A DNA stretch of 64,000 nucleotides. Origin: Roridomyces roridus (lineage: Eukaryota > Basidiomycota > Agaricomycetes > Agaricales > Mycenaceae). The DNA lies in NCBI GenBank assembly GCA_029378245.1, contig JARKIF010000008.1:1612001-1676000 (forward strand). The letters are read 5' to 3'. The position numbers and the translations under genes are program-made. The notes beneath the pieces are model-generated. The model was not told the DNA's origin and searched no databases. It was given only the letters and a program-made list of their open reading frames with translations. This document shows positions 10,374-24,476 of this stretch, piece by piece; the first letter of the stretch is position 1; each line of letters opens with the position of its first letter.

Positions 10374-12433
10374 CTATACATTTGATGCTACAATGGATTC
10401 GACGAATTTCTTCCAACGCTTTTCCCAAGCAGCAAGTGCGCGCTCCTTCTCTGCAACCTCCAATGTCGAGTGCTTGAGACTGTCTCGAGCAAGTTCACCC
10501 AGACCGATCAGCCCAGTGACTTCGCTGGCAGCCAGGACCTGGTAAAAGTCGAAAGTAAGTCCCATGTTACCAAACATAGCGGGGTCATCGGGGGAAAGCG
10601 CGACCGGGACTCCGTTGTTGATGAGGACCGGAAGAGGATGCATCAGCATCGACGAGGTCAGTCTCTGCAAACATATGAGAACCGAAAGCACTACTGCAAT
10701 CCCACCACTCACCAGTATCTCGTTGGAGATGGGGCACACTTCAATCAAGATATTCTTCTCGCGGCACGTTTCCATGAGCTTGGGATGCTTGACCAGCGAG
10801 AATCTACATTGATATGTCAACCGCCGTAAAGGAAGGAGATCACCCACCCATGACCGATTCTCAGCGTTCCCAAAAGGATGGCCTAACAGCTTGTCAATGC
10901 GGAGCGGGGAACACAACTTCAGAGTCCTCACGTCGTACAAATTATCGTCAGCCTCTGTACCATCCCCGAGTGTTTCACCAGCGTGGAAAATGAAGGGAAT
11001 GTCGAGGCCCATTTCTTTCTGACGATCGCGGAATCGAAGGAGACTCTCGGCATAGTAAATCAAGGGTTTGAGAGTGTTCTCTGGGCCCACAAGATCGAAG
11101 CCTGCGATGAGGTGGGGAAACTCGAGTTTGAGAGCGATACAATCTTTCCAAGCCAAGTCGAGTTCGTCTAGTGTGATGAACCGCAACGTTGTATAGATAA
11201 TCTATCGAGAGTTGAAGGCAGAAAATCAGAGTGGATGCACGCCTACCCTGGCACCAATGAATTCATCTCTCCTTCCTTGACGTTTCAAGTCAGCTTTGAA
11301 GTCTTGCTGCACTTGATCAAAGGCTTTGAGCCATTCCTTGGTGATCAACATTCTCCTTGCCGTCTTCGCCGGTCATATACCTATCCAATTCGTTAACGGT
11401 AGGACGGACCATAATGGGTGCCCTACATGAGATGGAAATTGATACGGGCTTCGATGTATGACACCCCGTCCTCGACCGAAGTGCGGAAGAATTCGTATAT
11501 ATATCTCTTCCACAGGGGAAGGAAGCGGATGATGCCCTACGTTGCACTGTGAGGCTTTGGAAATGAAACTAGACATATCAGACACACCGTAGAAACCGTA
11601 AATGTACTGGTGAATTTCTCCCAAATCTATGGAGTGATGAGATCTCACAAAACAACACTTGTTCAGGAATTACCTTGTTGACGGTGTTGTGCGTCTGGTA
11701 AGCTTCATTTCATGTCAGTCTATGAGCGACTCGCCGTGCGGCTGACTCGCCTTCGGAGGGGTTGATGGTCATGGCGCCGATTGCCCATTTGTCGAAACCC
11801 TCTGGGCCACCCAGAGCAGGGTCGAAAGTCTCCCTGGCCGTTTTCACAGGAACCCAAGTGCCGGGAGCGTAGGAAGTGTCGGTCAACGCAACAGTCGGGT
11901 TTGTAAACATCGCTTGGGCGAGAGGCTTGAATTGGGGCAATATGTTGTTGAGGTTGGAAGCAGTGAGCAGCTCTGTGGTGCAGACATGCAAGGCAGGATA
12001 ATCTAAAGCAAGCTTGAGGACATATTCTGCGTTGACTGTGGCGTCCAAATGCGCGTGCAATATTGCGCCCTTGGGCATCTTTGACAAGATTTTGAAAAGC
12101 TCCGTCTTCATGATGATATTACGGCCTGCACGTAGACGATGAGAGGCGTCCAGGAGGTGATTTTACGAAATACCCGTCAAAAACTCCATTCCAGGAAACG
12201 GATGCGGCACCCCCTCATGCTCAGCACCCCAGACCGAGACAGCCTCCGCCGCACGCAGTTCGCGGACAATTTTGTCTGCTCTGGCCTCCACCTCTGTTGG
12301 TGTGCGAGAATGGTCTGGTCGAAGAGAGCGATCGTGGTTGATTAAAGCAGTTCTCTGGGCAAAATAAAGACGCGTTTGTACGCAGAGAAATATAGCGCAC
12401 TTGCTCCATGTATTCCGCGAAATTCAAGGCCAT
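10374..12433 (-). CDS. ADGF/CECR1-type adenosine deaminase, one frameshift
   Basis: Metal-dependent hydrolase deaminating adenosine. Eleven exons: 12433-12401, 12354-12174, 12125-11751, 11702-11674, 11626-11588, 11536-11427, 11380-11247, 11201-10932, 10882-10848, 10803-10713, 10664-10374; about 528 residues. Active-site blocks are present: HAHLDAT, FIFHAGETLGDG, RIGHGFSLVKHPKL, IEVCPISNEIL and VALSPDDPAMFGNMGLTFDFYQ. Unlike animal secreted ADA2 there is no signal peptide (MALNFAEYMEQ), so it is probably intracellular. One intron uses GC...AG (AAG/GCGAGT at 11750). The frame slips once near 11348 (between DGKENV and TKEWLKAF), consistent with +1 or +4 bases; otherwise the gene looks intact. 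Confidence 0.88.
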
Positions 12434-12472
12434 GGTGGTGGTTTGTAAAGTTCGGTCGGAGCCGTTTTTGGT

Positions 12473-12596
12473 GACTCGTCTTTTGAAGCAAGCGCGCGCG
12501 TGGTTACGAGATCCACTTTACTGTTATCTTGGCGCGCGTCTTCATTTCTTTCAGCCCGACGAGCACTTCCAGTTCTGTTCGAGTTTAGAACCATAC
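12473..12596 (+). pseudogene. degenerate fragment of a GPI10-like N-terminus
   Basis: Translation on this strand gives TRLLKQA and, further on, FFQPDEHFQF...SSLEP. These match the GPI10 start region here (TRLLKQARMV..., VFQPDEYFQSLEP). The match is visible in DNA: a 17-base identity ACTCGTCTTTTGAAGCA, then GCGTCTTCATT and TTTCAGCCCGACGAG. About 20 bases that separate those blocks in GPI10 are missing, so it is not a working gene. The similarity begins upstream of the GPI10 ATG I chose. It lies in the 5' flank of the deaminase gene. Confidence 0.65.
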
Positions 12597-12699
12597 AGGG
12601 CGCCTAAGACTTGAGGATCGGAAACGAGCTCCATCGTAAGTTTGAGTCGAGAGCAAGCTGTATCGTCCGGCACTTTGATCGGCTCTCTCACACTCTCTC

Positions 12700-13249
12700 A
12701 TGTCCAAGACTATCGTGTTCACCAAAGATGCTATCCCCCCAATGCCTGTATTCTGTACGTCCACCTCGACACTCGGGCCCTCCAAACCATTCACCAAAAT
12801 CAGCCCAGGCCACGGTGGCCAAGGGCATCGTCTACTGTTCCGGTAATATTGGCTGCACCAACGACTGGGTAGTCGTCGAAGGCGGAATCACAGCCCAAAC
12901 CGTCAGTAAAAACCGACTGCCCGCTTCATCAAGAAATGAAATTCAAAGCTGGGTCCACAATAGCGGCGCGCTCTGGAGAATCTCTCTGTCGTTCTCACTG
13001 CAGCTGGCTCGGGACTGGAACACATCGTCAAAGCCAACATCTACCTCACAGACATGAACGATTTTCAACCCATGAATCAAGTCTACGCGACATTTTTCGA
13101 CAAGGACAAGATGCCCGCCCGCACGTGTGTCGCAGTCGCCGCACTTCCTCTGGGAGCCAGGTGGGTTCCTCGATTTCCTCGTCAGATTTCTTCTCAGATG
13201 CCCTAGATTCGAGATCGAGTGCACCGCAGTGGTCCCCGAAAGTACATAG
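12700..13249 (+). CDS. RidA/YjgF/YER057c family protein (Mmf1/Hmf1 type)
   Basis: Enamine/imine deaminase that removes reactive 2-aminoacrylate-type intermediates made by PLP enzymes. Exons 12700-12754, 12804-12901, 12964-13160 and 13207-13249 give exactly 130 residues, the usual size. Recognisable segments are MSKTIVFTKDAIPPMPVFSQA, SGNIGCTNDW, ALENLSVVLTAAGSGLEHIV, KANIYLTDMNDFQPMNQVY, and PARTCVAVAALPLGARFEIE with the substrate-carboxylate arginine. No mitochondrial presequence is apparent, so the cytosolic form is more likely. Introns are 46-62 nt and all in phase. The 3' end lies 25 bp from the end of the convergent ATG9. Confidence 0.93.
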
Positions 13250-13274
13250 TGAGGGTGTAATAGATACAATTCCT

Positions 13275-16200
13275 CTAGCGAATTACACCTTCCCTCCGCC
13301 CGTAGATTTGCGCCAACAAACCCAAAACGCCCCCGTCCGTCAACTCCTCCTCCTCCTCCTCTCCATCCCTCTCGCCATCCGTAGCACGGTTGCCGTCGAT
13401 GTACGACTCTCCCAACCCATCAGCCGAATATTCTCTTCCACGATATCCCCACGCCCCGAAGGCATCTGTTGTAACACCTGGACACTCCCCTGCGAGTCTC
13501 CCAACACCGCCGTCTGCGCTGTATCCAGTCCCCCATGGAACACCGACGACGCCCCAGGTCCCACAAGCGTCGACATCCCCAGCACACTCCCAGCAAGTCC
13601 ACGTCGCCGAGTCGCAGCGTACTGACTCTGTTTCAACGCCCGGTCGTACTCCTGCGTTCGATCACTCGGCCCCGCATCGGCATGCAAATCCGGCGGTGCA
13701 AGTTCCGATGGCGGCCCACGACGACGCAGAATCGAACCATGGGTGATGTGAGGTGTTCAGATCCGCCATTCGACTGAGATACAAGGAACCCGAAGGATCG
13801 GTCGGGTTCCAGTCCGGGTTCGCCGCCTTGAAATTGAGGAAACTCTTCTCCATCTTGCCCTCATTCGAGACCATACGCTTGTCAATGTCATGTTTCCGCA
13901 CCGGTGCGCCAAACTATCCAAGTATGAGTAACACCAAACGATGAAAATGGGGTGCACTTGCCTTGACTATTGCCGTGCCTCTCAAAGTTGAACTCGGCGA
14001 AACTGCACACGTAACCCCGCCCGTCGACATGAACAGTAAACTCGCGGAAAAAGTCGATGATGGCAGCGGCGCAATCAGGTAGCGAAAACCACAGGACAAA
14101 CGGCGTGGTGACCACGGAAACCAGCTCCTCCACAAAAATGAGGACTTTCATTGCGAATAACTGCCCAAATTCTGTGTGGATCTAATCAAAGTCAGGATTC
14201 GGCCAGAAGGAATACACACAACAACCCACCCGCTTGCTGTGCAGCTCGCCCTTCCATTCATCCGGCATGTAGTGCGTGTAGGTGATAACCTCCGTCATCA
14301 GTAGTTCAGGATCAAAGACACGGTTCTCCTCAGGGATCATTCCACGCGCCACAGCCAGCACAGACCCAAAGACCCCGAGATAGAAGAGGACAGTCCGGTG
14401 TGGTGTGATCTCAAAGTGAACAAAGATATCGGGGTCCAAAACCGTCGCGAGGAACAAGACCGCAACAAAAGAGCCAGAGATGAAGGCAACGAACCTGAAG
14501 GAAAAGTTTGAGAAGAAATACCAAAAAAACGATTGAACGCATTACCGCATGATGAGGGCCATGTTCTCGTTGGGAAATTGACCGATATACATGTTCGCAT
14601 AGGGATGACTTTCGTCGAGTCGGCGTGTGAAAAGATGTGGGAGCTCATTGAACTCGCGGAATTTCCACTGTGCATACGAAGTATACCGTCGACCGCCGAT
14701 TGTCGAGGGGTCTTTGTGGTATTCCTGCCAGGTATTCAACAATAATGAAGAGGACCACAAGAACGACGACAAACCTCGAAATAGCGGAAGAAAGAGTACA
14801 TGAGAAGGTAGAGCACGATGAAAGGTGCGAATGCAGCGTTGAGTATGCCCATGAATATGAAGCGTCGTCTCAGCCTGACGACTCGGTTACTTGGAACAAA
14901 TTTAACGCAGGATTGACTTACCCCTCTATCAGGACCGGTCGGTTCTTGGACTTGAGAAACACTTTTCTGACTCGTCCATGTTCGTCAAACAGATATTCCA
15001 TCAAACAAAACCGAAGATTCCACTCCAAAGCGCGGGTAAGGATTCTGCCCTTGCCCTGTTCCTCAACAATGAACCGCTTGAGTAGTGTGGGCATCGGGAC
15101 GCGCAAATCCAACAGGTCCTTGTTGAACAAGGCGATCAGGTAGTTCTCTTGGCGCAAAATCCTGTTCGCAATGTCGTGTGCGTCTAGTTTGGCCGTGGTG
15201 GTGTCACTGGTCTTGGAGACCTTGCTTGACAAGGCAGTCAGAGGGTTGTCTTCCCGAATCGCAGCAATCCTGCGGACGATTTCGGGCCAGGAAATTGTTT
15301 GTATGTCAGCGTCGGGGATCTTGAGGAGGTGGGTGAAGAAGTTGTACATGTCTACGAGACGGCCGACCCCGAGGGCGAATGTGACGACTTGCCACACGTA
15401 GAATGTTATGAAGAGGATGAAGAAGAGAAGTGTGAACCCGGAAAATCGGGAAACACATCTGTCCACGACTACGTCGGACAACTTCATGGATTGTTCGTGC
15501 CGTATTCGGGAGTAGTCGACGCATCCAAGCAAGAATGTCGAAAAACCAATAACGAAGCCGACTGTTCTGCACAAAAATGAATGAAACACAGAAAGCACAG
15601 GGAAGCGACATACAGAAGATTGAGCCCCCGCGATAGCGCGATGCTGTATATGCCCTTGCCCTCGTAATAGTAGTACACCTCTTGCAAGAATGCATCCAGG
15701 TTGTATACATTGACCCAATTCCACAGGGCGCGCTCATAGGCGTCAAGCCCACGCATCTGCTTCTGTGGTCGTCCATGGTCGTGGGTGTCGTCAGTAGTAC
15801 TCGTAGCACGCGAGCCAGGCCGCGGCGGTGACGTCGTGTGAGTAGGTAGAACCGGTGGCGGTAGCTGCTTCCGCCCAGCGACGGAGTGCAGGGGCTGGGA
15901 CCGTCCACCAGACCCACTAGCTCGGGCCTTAGATTTCCCCTTCTTTCTCGAGGTCGTTGTTTCAATCATGAAACTCGGTGGAACCTCGTCGTCAGAGGCC
16001 TCCCGTTCATGAAGAGCGTCTTCCCTGTGGATATTGGGGTGCAGAGCAGGAGAGGCATCCCAAGAGACACGGTGCTGAGCATGGTTTGTTCGCGACTTGG
16101 ACAGCGGGATGTCCTCGCTAGCGTTGCGACCCCGCCCCTCCTCGACATGCGCCGCGTCGTCACCATCGCTGGTCCTCGACTCTTCCTCCTCCTCTAGCAG

Positions 16201-16338
16201 CGACTGGTTCGCCTGGGTGTAGCCCTGGTACTGTTTCGCCATCGGGTTGAGCATGTTGAGAAAGGGTCGCGAACCCGAAGCACTCTGGGATGCATGGAAC
16301 GAGCGGGAGCCAGACGGGCGGCTCGGTGAGTTGGGCAT
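13275..16338 (-). CDS. ATG9: autophagy lipid scramblase ATG9 (three frameshifts)
   Basis: Multispanning protein of ATG9 vesicles that supplies and scrambles lipids for the growing autophagosome. Exons 16338-15614, 15566-14922, 14874-14775, 14724-14546, 14494-14230, 14181-13962 and 13913-13275; 923 residues after correction. An acidic disordered N-terminus precedes the core ([97 protein letters not shown] helix, [16 protein letters not shown]). The tail ends [12 protein letters not shown], typical of basidiomycetes. The frame slips at about 13970 (+1), 13700 (+1) and 13545 (-1). Intron 6 is GC...AG (AAG/GCAAGT). Confidence 0.9.
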
Positions 16339-16491
16339 GGGAGATGATAAGAGCAAGTGAGGCGCCCCACTTGCGTAACGGTACGCGCAAAGGGTCCTCC
16401 TAATGTGGTAATTTCAGCGCGTGTCGCGTCGTGACTCTGGATTACAGCAACTACATGTACAGTTTGTACAAGAAAAAGAAATACAGAAGAA

Positions 16492-18723
16492 TTATTGAGT
16501 TGTGTATTGAGCTGCGCGAGTTCCCCTCGGCGGCCTATAGGGTGTATGTTTCTCGTCTTCCTGAAGATCGTGCTTTTTCGCTCTTGCCCGGGTTCCTGGA
16601 ATGGGAAATGACTCTCCGCTGGAGGCGGACCCTTTGCGCGATGCAGGGCTGAACAGTGTCGTCTGCTGGTCGATGGACGTGTTTGAGACGCTGTCGGGTG
16701 GCACGTTCTGCCCCGTCCGAGAAGTCGACGCTCGTGACGAGCTCAGACCAATACTGCGGCGGACATTGTCCAGTTGTTGCCTCCCAAAGAGGTTGGCAAC
16801 GGACGAATGGGCGACGGGATGAAAAGGCGACTGTACGCCTGCTGCGACCATCCTCCGTGTCAATGTCAGGGGAACCTTGCCGCGTCCCTTGACGGCGAGG
16901 CGGCGGCATGAGTTCTACTTCGAGTGGCGGATGAATCGCTTCCGATATCCCACTTTGGTCTTGGTAGAGCAAGTCCTCGACCTCTTGAGTCTCGGTCTCC
17001 ATCGTGATTGCAGGCCGCTCCTCCTCTACAGGTTCGAGGGCCTTCTTCTTCTCCTTTCGGGCCTTGCGCATCAACGCGTCCACATTATCTACCTGCGGCT
17101 CGAGTGGCTGAGAACGCGATCGAGTACCGCGGCGCGGAGTTTCGGCTTCTGCCGGGGCGGGTGGTGCCGGGGCGGGTGGTGCCGGGGCGGGTGGTGCCGG
17201 GGCGGGTGGTGCCGGGGCGGCAGGAGCGGCAGGAGCGGCAGGACGGATGGCGCGTTTCTTGCTGCGAGGGGGAGAGGACTCTGCATCAGGCGGCGATTTT
17301 GCGAGAAGCGGTGCTGTTCCAAACAGAGTAGCTTGAGAACTGCGCGCCTCTTGAACAGGAAGATGAACTTCAGGAGCGGGCAAATCGTTGTCTCCAAAGA
17401 GACTGCCATCGGAATGGTGTCCGTCCCTAAAAGAAATGAGCACGAATTCCTGTACCGAAGCAATGAAAACATACCCGAAATCTTCTTCAGGCGCTTGCTC
17501 CTGCAGAGGTGACCGACTGCGGCTTGTTCTCGGTCTCTTTGCATTGCCCCGCGAGGGTCCAGAAATGCGATGTTTCCTTGGATTTGGGGCAGCGGGCTCC
17601 TCCTCCTCCTCTTCCTCAGGTCGTTCCTCTTCCTCAGGTCGTTCCTCCTCCTCAGGCCGTTCTTGACCTTGCTCTTCCACCCGCTGCTCCTGCTCCTCTT
17701 CCTCCTCCTCTTGTGGTTCTTTCTCCTGCAGCTCGTCCTCATCATCATCCTCGTCCTCCGATCCAAAAACTTCATCGCCGTCTTCCATCTCCATGTGCAC
17801 CCGACGCGCACCCTTGCGCACATTGCGGGAGTATTCATACATTTGGTGCGGCGCCGGATTGAGTTTCTTGGCCGCTTTAGCGATACGAGGATCAAAGTAC
17901 TCTTGCTTCGTCTTGTACCGTTCTCGCCAACCCTGCCAACTATGCCTATGAACCCAAGCGTATTCGTCCGGCAGAATAGACGCCTGGAGATTGAGAGAAT
18001 TAGCCGCTGCCTGAAGATGGTTTTGTTGACGCACATTATTTATTAAGCGCTTGTAGATTTCATTCCCGTTGCGACCACCATCCGCCTTGTCGGGAACGAG
18101 GGTGGCAAGATAATGCACCAAATGTCGATCGTCCTCCTTTGTAAAGGAATTGCGTCTGAGAACAGGTGAGTTGAAGAGCAAAAAGGCAAAGAATGGCACG
18201 TACACTCCATTAGGACCCGTCCTCCCACTGATACGCTTCTGCGCAACATGATGCACGTATTTCCCATTCTTCACGCAGCTATTCACAAAGGTCATAGCCT
18301 CAACGTAGACTCCTTTGAGAAGCGGTTCAGACGTTTGAACCGAAATCAGCACATCGAGTTGACCTTTGAGGAGTGGATTAGAGTGCGTCTTGTACGCGTG
18401 CCGGATTGAATCGATGCCCATTGGGTTCATCGGGTCGACGAGAATAACATTGGAACCCGCGTCCTTGTCGATAACTACGCCGCCACGCGTCTATCTTGGA
18501 TTAAAACGCGCCAAATACCCTTAAACGGGATACACACCTCAATCTTGACTTTGAGCGCATTCCTAGCGCCGGGGAATCGTATAGTGCGGTGAAGATGAAA
18601 TTTGACGGGCTGGCCATCCTTCACGAACAGCTGGTCGTTAAACTCTGGTTGCGCGTCGCTGTAGTCGTCGGATTCTTCAAATTCCTCCATGATGGTGGTT
18701 GATGGCAAGGCTGGAACGGTCAT
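16492..18723 (-). CDS. RAP1: RAP1-like telomere protein (BRCT + Myb), one frameshift
   Basis: Shelterin-type protein that protects telomeres or silences subtelomeric genes. Exons 18723-18538, 18490-18364, 18312-18204, 18155-18035, 17983-17475 and 17426-16492; about 661 residues. Residues about 30-140 form a BRCT-like domain (GGVVIDKDAGSNVILVDP, YVEAMTFVNSCVKNGKYV). A Rap1 Myb domain follows: SFTKEDDRHLVHYLATLVP, NGNEIYKRLINN, WVHRHSWQGWRERYKTKQEYF. Then come long acidic and RPEEEE repeats and a PAPPAP repeat. Near 16850 the frame slips +1; the second frame gives a better C-terminus (SVANLFGRQQLDNVRR...). The Myb fit is strong, and no C-terminal RCT domain was recognised. Confidence 0.8.
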
Positions 18724-18751
18724 GTGTTACATACACGTGATTGTATACAAG

Positions 18752-21333
<2,582 letters not shown>

Positions 21334-21353
21334 GGTGGAAGGTGGAGAAAGAG

Positions 21354-21360
21354 TGAGTCA
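21354..21360 (-). promoter_or_regulatory. Gcn4/Cpc1-type site TGACTCA
   Basis: Perfect 7-base general-control element (TGACTCA on the minus strand, TGAGTCA on plus), 21 bp upstream of the LEU4 ATG in the LEU4-GUS1 divergent promoter. A half site TGACTC follows at 21407-21412. Gcn4-type factors switch on amino-acid synthesis genes in fungi. The gene context fits, but a 7-mer occurs by chance and this site may lie inside the 5' UTR. Confidence 0.45.
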
Positions 21361-21430
21361 AATCCTCGAGGCAATAACATAAATCCGAAGAGATCAACTC
21401 TAGATTTGACTCGATCTTTCTCGCTCCATC

Positions 21431-23897
21431 ATGGCTGCTTTGACGTTGTCCTCAAAGCAAACGCCCTTTCCCTATGCCGCGGTCGCGGTCGCGTCTTACA
21501 CCGAAAAAGCGGAGCTCGTGTTTGACGAAACTGCTACTGGGGTCACCCTCCAGCTGAATGGGTCGTCGATCACGGATGAGGAAGAGATCTGCAAGGCTCT
21601 CGCAACTGGCTTGCCCGATGATAGTTCCAAGGTCACCACACACGCTGCGATTTCTTCATCGTCGCTGAAAGAAAGCAGTCGCCCGCGTTTTTTGCATTGG
21701 CCAAAACTCTGCCCACCGTGACCGCTGTTCCAGATCTAATCGCGGCTCTCAATTCGCTTGATGACCACCTCACGTACCGCACTTTTTTGGTTGGCCATGA
21801 AATCACCGCGGCAGATTGGATCGTGTGGGGGAACATCAAAGGTGCGCAATCCCAAATGGCGGAAATTTAATACAGAAACATGGCAGGTAGCAGCAAAATA
21901 ACCGGACTTCTCAAAAATAACAACCAGCCCCATCTTTCACGGTGGCTTGCGCATCTCGAATCGCTCGACTGCATCCAGGCCGCTTTGGCCAGTCTCACCG
22001 CTGCGAAAGCGAACAAGGCGCGATTGGGCACAAAAACCGCCGCTGGCTTTGCGCTCGGGCTCGCCAACGCCGAAGACGGCAAGGTCGTGACGCGTTTCCC
22101 TCCGGAGCCCAGTGGCTACCTCCACATTGGCCACGCCAAGGCGGCGCTGTTAAACCAGTACTTTGCGAAAATGTACCACGGAAAGCTCATCATCCGTTTC
22201 GATGACACGAATCCGAGCAAGGAGAGGGCCGAGTTTGAGGAAACCATTCTCGAGGACCTGCACCTGTTGGATATCCACGGCGACGTGGTCACCCACACGT
22301 CAGACCACTTCCAGACGCTGTACGACCTTGCCTTGAAATTGATCAAGTCCGGTCAGGCCTATACGGACGACACAGAGCAGGCTCAGATGCGCTTGGAGCG
22401 TGGCGAAGGAATCGCCTCGGCTCACCGAGAAGACAGCGTCGATGTCAACCTCAAGCATTTCGACGAGATGACTAAAGGCACGACTGAAGGCCTGCGCTGG
22501 TGTCTTCGTGCCAAGATCAGCGTCGACAATCCGAACAAAGCTATGCGCGACCCTGTCATCTACAGATGCAATATCCTCCCGCATCATCGCACCGGGTTCG
22601 TTCTTCTTTTTCCATTCTTCACCCATGCTCATCAGAGGTTCAGTGATAAGTGGAAAGTGTATCCAACTTATGACTTTGCGTGCCCCGTCGTAGACTCGAT
22701 TGAAGGCGTCACGCACGCGCTGAGGACCAACGAGTACCGCGATCGCAACCCGCAATACCAGTGGATGATCAACGCCCTGGGGCTGCGCAACGTCAACATC
22801 TGGGACTTTAGTCGACTCAATTTCATCTACACCCTTTTGTCGAAGCGCAAGTTGCATTGGTTCGTGGATCAGGGCATCGTGCGCGGCTGGGACGACCCGA
22901 GGTTCCCGACTGTTCGTGGTATGTCCTGCCTGGTCTCGTTGGGAGCAAACTAAATTCTACTAGGTATTCGGCGCCGGGGATTGACTGTGGAGGCCATTTC
23001 GCAGTTCATGTTGGCGCAAGGACCGTCACAAGCTGTCGTTTCGCTCGAGTGGGACTCGATTTGGGCGATGAACAAGAAAATCATTGATCCCGTTGCGCCC
23101 CGGCATTGGGCTATTGTTACTGGCAAAATGTGGGCGGAATCTGAACCCAGATCAACTCTTTGCTCATAAATTCTAGGGTTCCTGTGACCATCACTGGTGG
23201 ACCGACAAGCCCCGAGATCAAGACTCTGCCAAAGCATAAAAAGAATCCTGATGTCGGGGAGAAGAAGACGGTGTTCACGTCTGCGATTCTTGTTGAGCAG
23301 GAGGATGCTGTTTCGTTTGAAGACCAAGAGGAGGTCACTCTCATGGATTGGGGCAATGCCATTGTGCGTTCCAAGACGACCAACTCGTCCGGGGAGATCA
23401 CGGCCATCGAGATGGAACTTCACTTGGAAGGCGACTTCCGCAAGACCAAGAAGAAGATCACCTGGTTGTCCCAGTCCATGCCAACTCATCCGTTGGCCCC
23501 GGTCGTCCTCCTCGACTACGACTACCTGATCACGAAAAAGAAGTTGGAGGAGAACGACAATGTCGCCGACTTTGTTACGCCTGTAACCGAGTTCCGCGAG
23601 GCTGCGTTGGCGGATGCCAATGTTCACGATTTGAAGAAGGGGGATATTATGCAGTTTGAGCGCAAAGGCTACTACGTGTGTGACGGGCTTGTGGACGGTC
23701 ATCTGGAGTTTATCAAAATTCCGGATGGCAAGGCGGCGAGTCTGGCGAGCAAGGCGGGAGTACCAGCCAAGGCTGAGGCTGACGTCGTGCCGGCGACCAA
23801 GATGTACCAGATGGAGAAGGTGTACGGTGACGATGTCAAGGCGGATGAGGAAACGACGAAAATGTACAAGGTCGAGAATGTTTACAAGGCGGCATAG
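21431..23897 (+). CDS. GUS1: cytosolic glutamyl-tRNA synthetase (one frameshift)
   Basis: Charges tRNA-Glu. Exons 21431-21841, 21887-22595, 22644-22918, 22964-23129 and 23177-23897; about 760 residues. A GST-like N-terminal domain ([20 protein letters not shown]) leads into the class I catalytic core with the HIGH motif ([20 protein letters not shown]), [38 protein letters not shown] and the KMSKS equivalent ([14 protein letters not shown]). An eukaryote-type beta-barrel anticodon domain follows ([22 protein letters not shown]). The frame slips by -1 near 21655, inside the N-terminal domain ([12 protein letters not shown]). All introns (45-48 nt) are in phase. Confidence 0.94.
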
Positions 23898-23909
23898 TTT
23901 GCCTGTATA

Positions 23910-24476
23910 TCAGAATGCTATCTTGCTTTTGGGAGTCCAACTATCGACAGGGCCTGTGCAATCCACGAGCCACAGCTCGGCCGCTTGAAAGCCCGATACC
24001 CAGACATCTTCGCTGCCATCTCCTTCCCTGGAGTTCAAGCTCACAGAGGTTCCGTCTTGGCGGATCCTTCCGGAGGACTGGAGTTGCTGGAGATACTTTG
24101 TCCGTTCCGGGGCGTCCTCGTCGCTGATGTAGCACAGAGACATGTGTGGATATTTGGGCGTTCGGGGGTTGATTATCCCTAGCTTGGTGTGGACGGCGCG
24201 GTGGAGAGCGAGCATTTCGTCGGAGGGATGAACAGCGATGTAGACTGAACGGAAGAAGTGGTCGCCGATCTCGACCGTGTCGAACGACACGCGAAACTCC
24301 TGCGAGATAGAGGACAAGGTGTGTTCCAAGTCGTGTGGGATATCGGGAGGGAGCGAGGCGACGGTGATGTGTGGCTGAAAACGCAGTGAGGGATGAATGT
24401 CCATGATAGTTTTAAGCTTGGCGGTGTCTGCGTCGGAGGGAACGAGCCACAGTGCGAGTCCTGAGAGCACAGTCAT
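23910..24476 (-). CDS. CPD1: 2',3'-cyclic-nucleotide 3'-phosphodiesterase (CPD1, 2H family)
   Basis: Single exon, 188 residues, with the two HxT/S motifs of the 2H phosphoesterase superfamily: H36-I-T38 in RFQPHITVASLPP and H111-M-S113 in KYPHMSLCYISDE. The start MTVLSGLALWLVPS matches the usual N-terminus of this family. It is known to open ADP-ribose 1'',2''-cyclic phosphate left by tRNA splicing. Convergent with GUS1, 12 bp between stops. Both tRNA-metabolism roles are probably coincidental neighbours. Confidence 0.88.
   Translation of the reverse strand: MTVLSGLALWLVPSDADTAKLKTIMDIHPSLRFQPHITVASLPPDIPHDLEHTLSSISQEFRVSFDTVEIGDHFFRSVYIAVHPSDEMLALHRAVHTKLGIINPRTPKYPHMSLCYISDEDAPERTKYLQQLQSSGRIRQDGTSVSLNSREGDGSEDVWVSGFQAAELWLVDCTGPVDSWTPKSKIAF

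Noticed and set aside
16877..17512. plus-strand ORF with repeats of GWCRG
   Set aside because: It is the reverse reading of the PAPPA repeat and neighbouring linker of the RAP1-like gene.
18156..18203. hydrophobic segment VYVPFFAFLLFNSPVL as a membrane helix in RAP1
   Set aside because: A 48-nt intron with a perfect GTACGT donor removes it and gives GPNGVRNSFTKEDD, the expected entry to the Myb domain.
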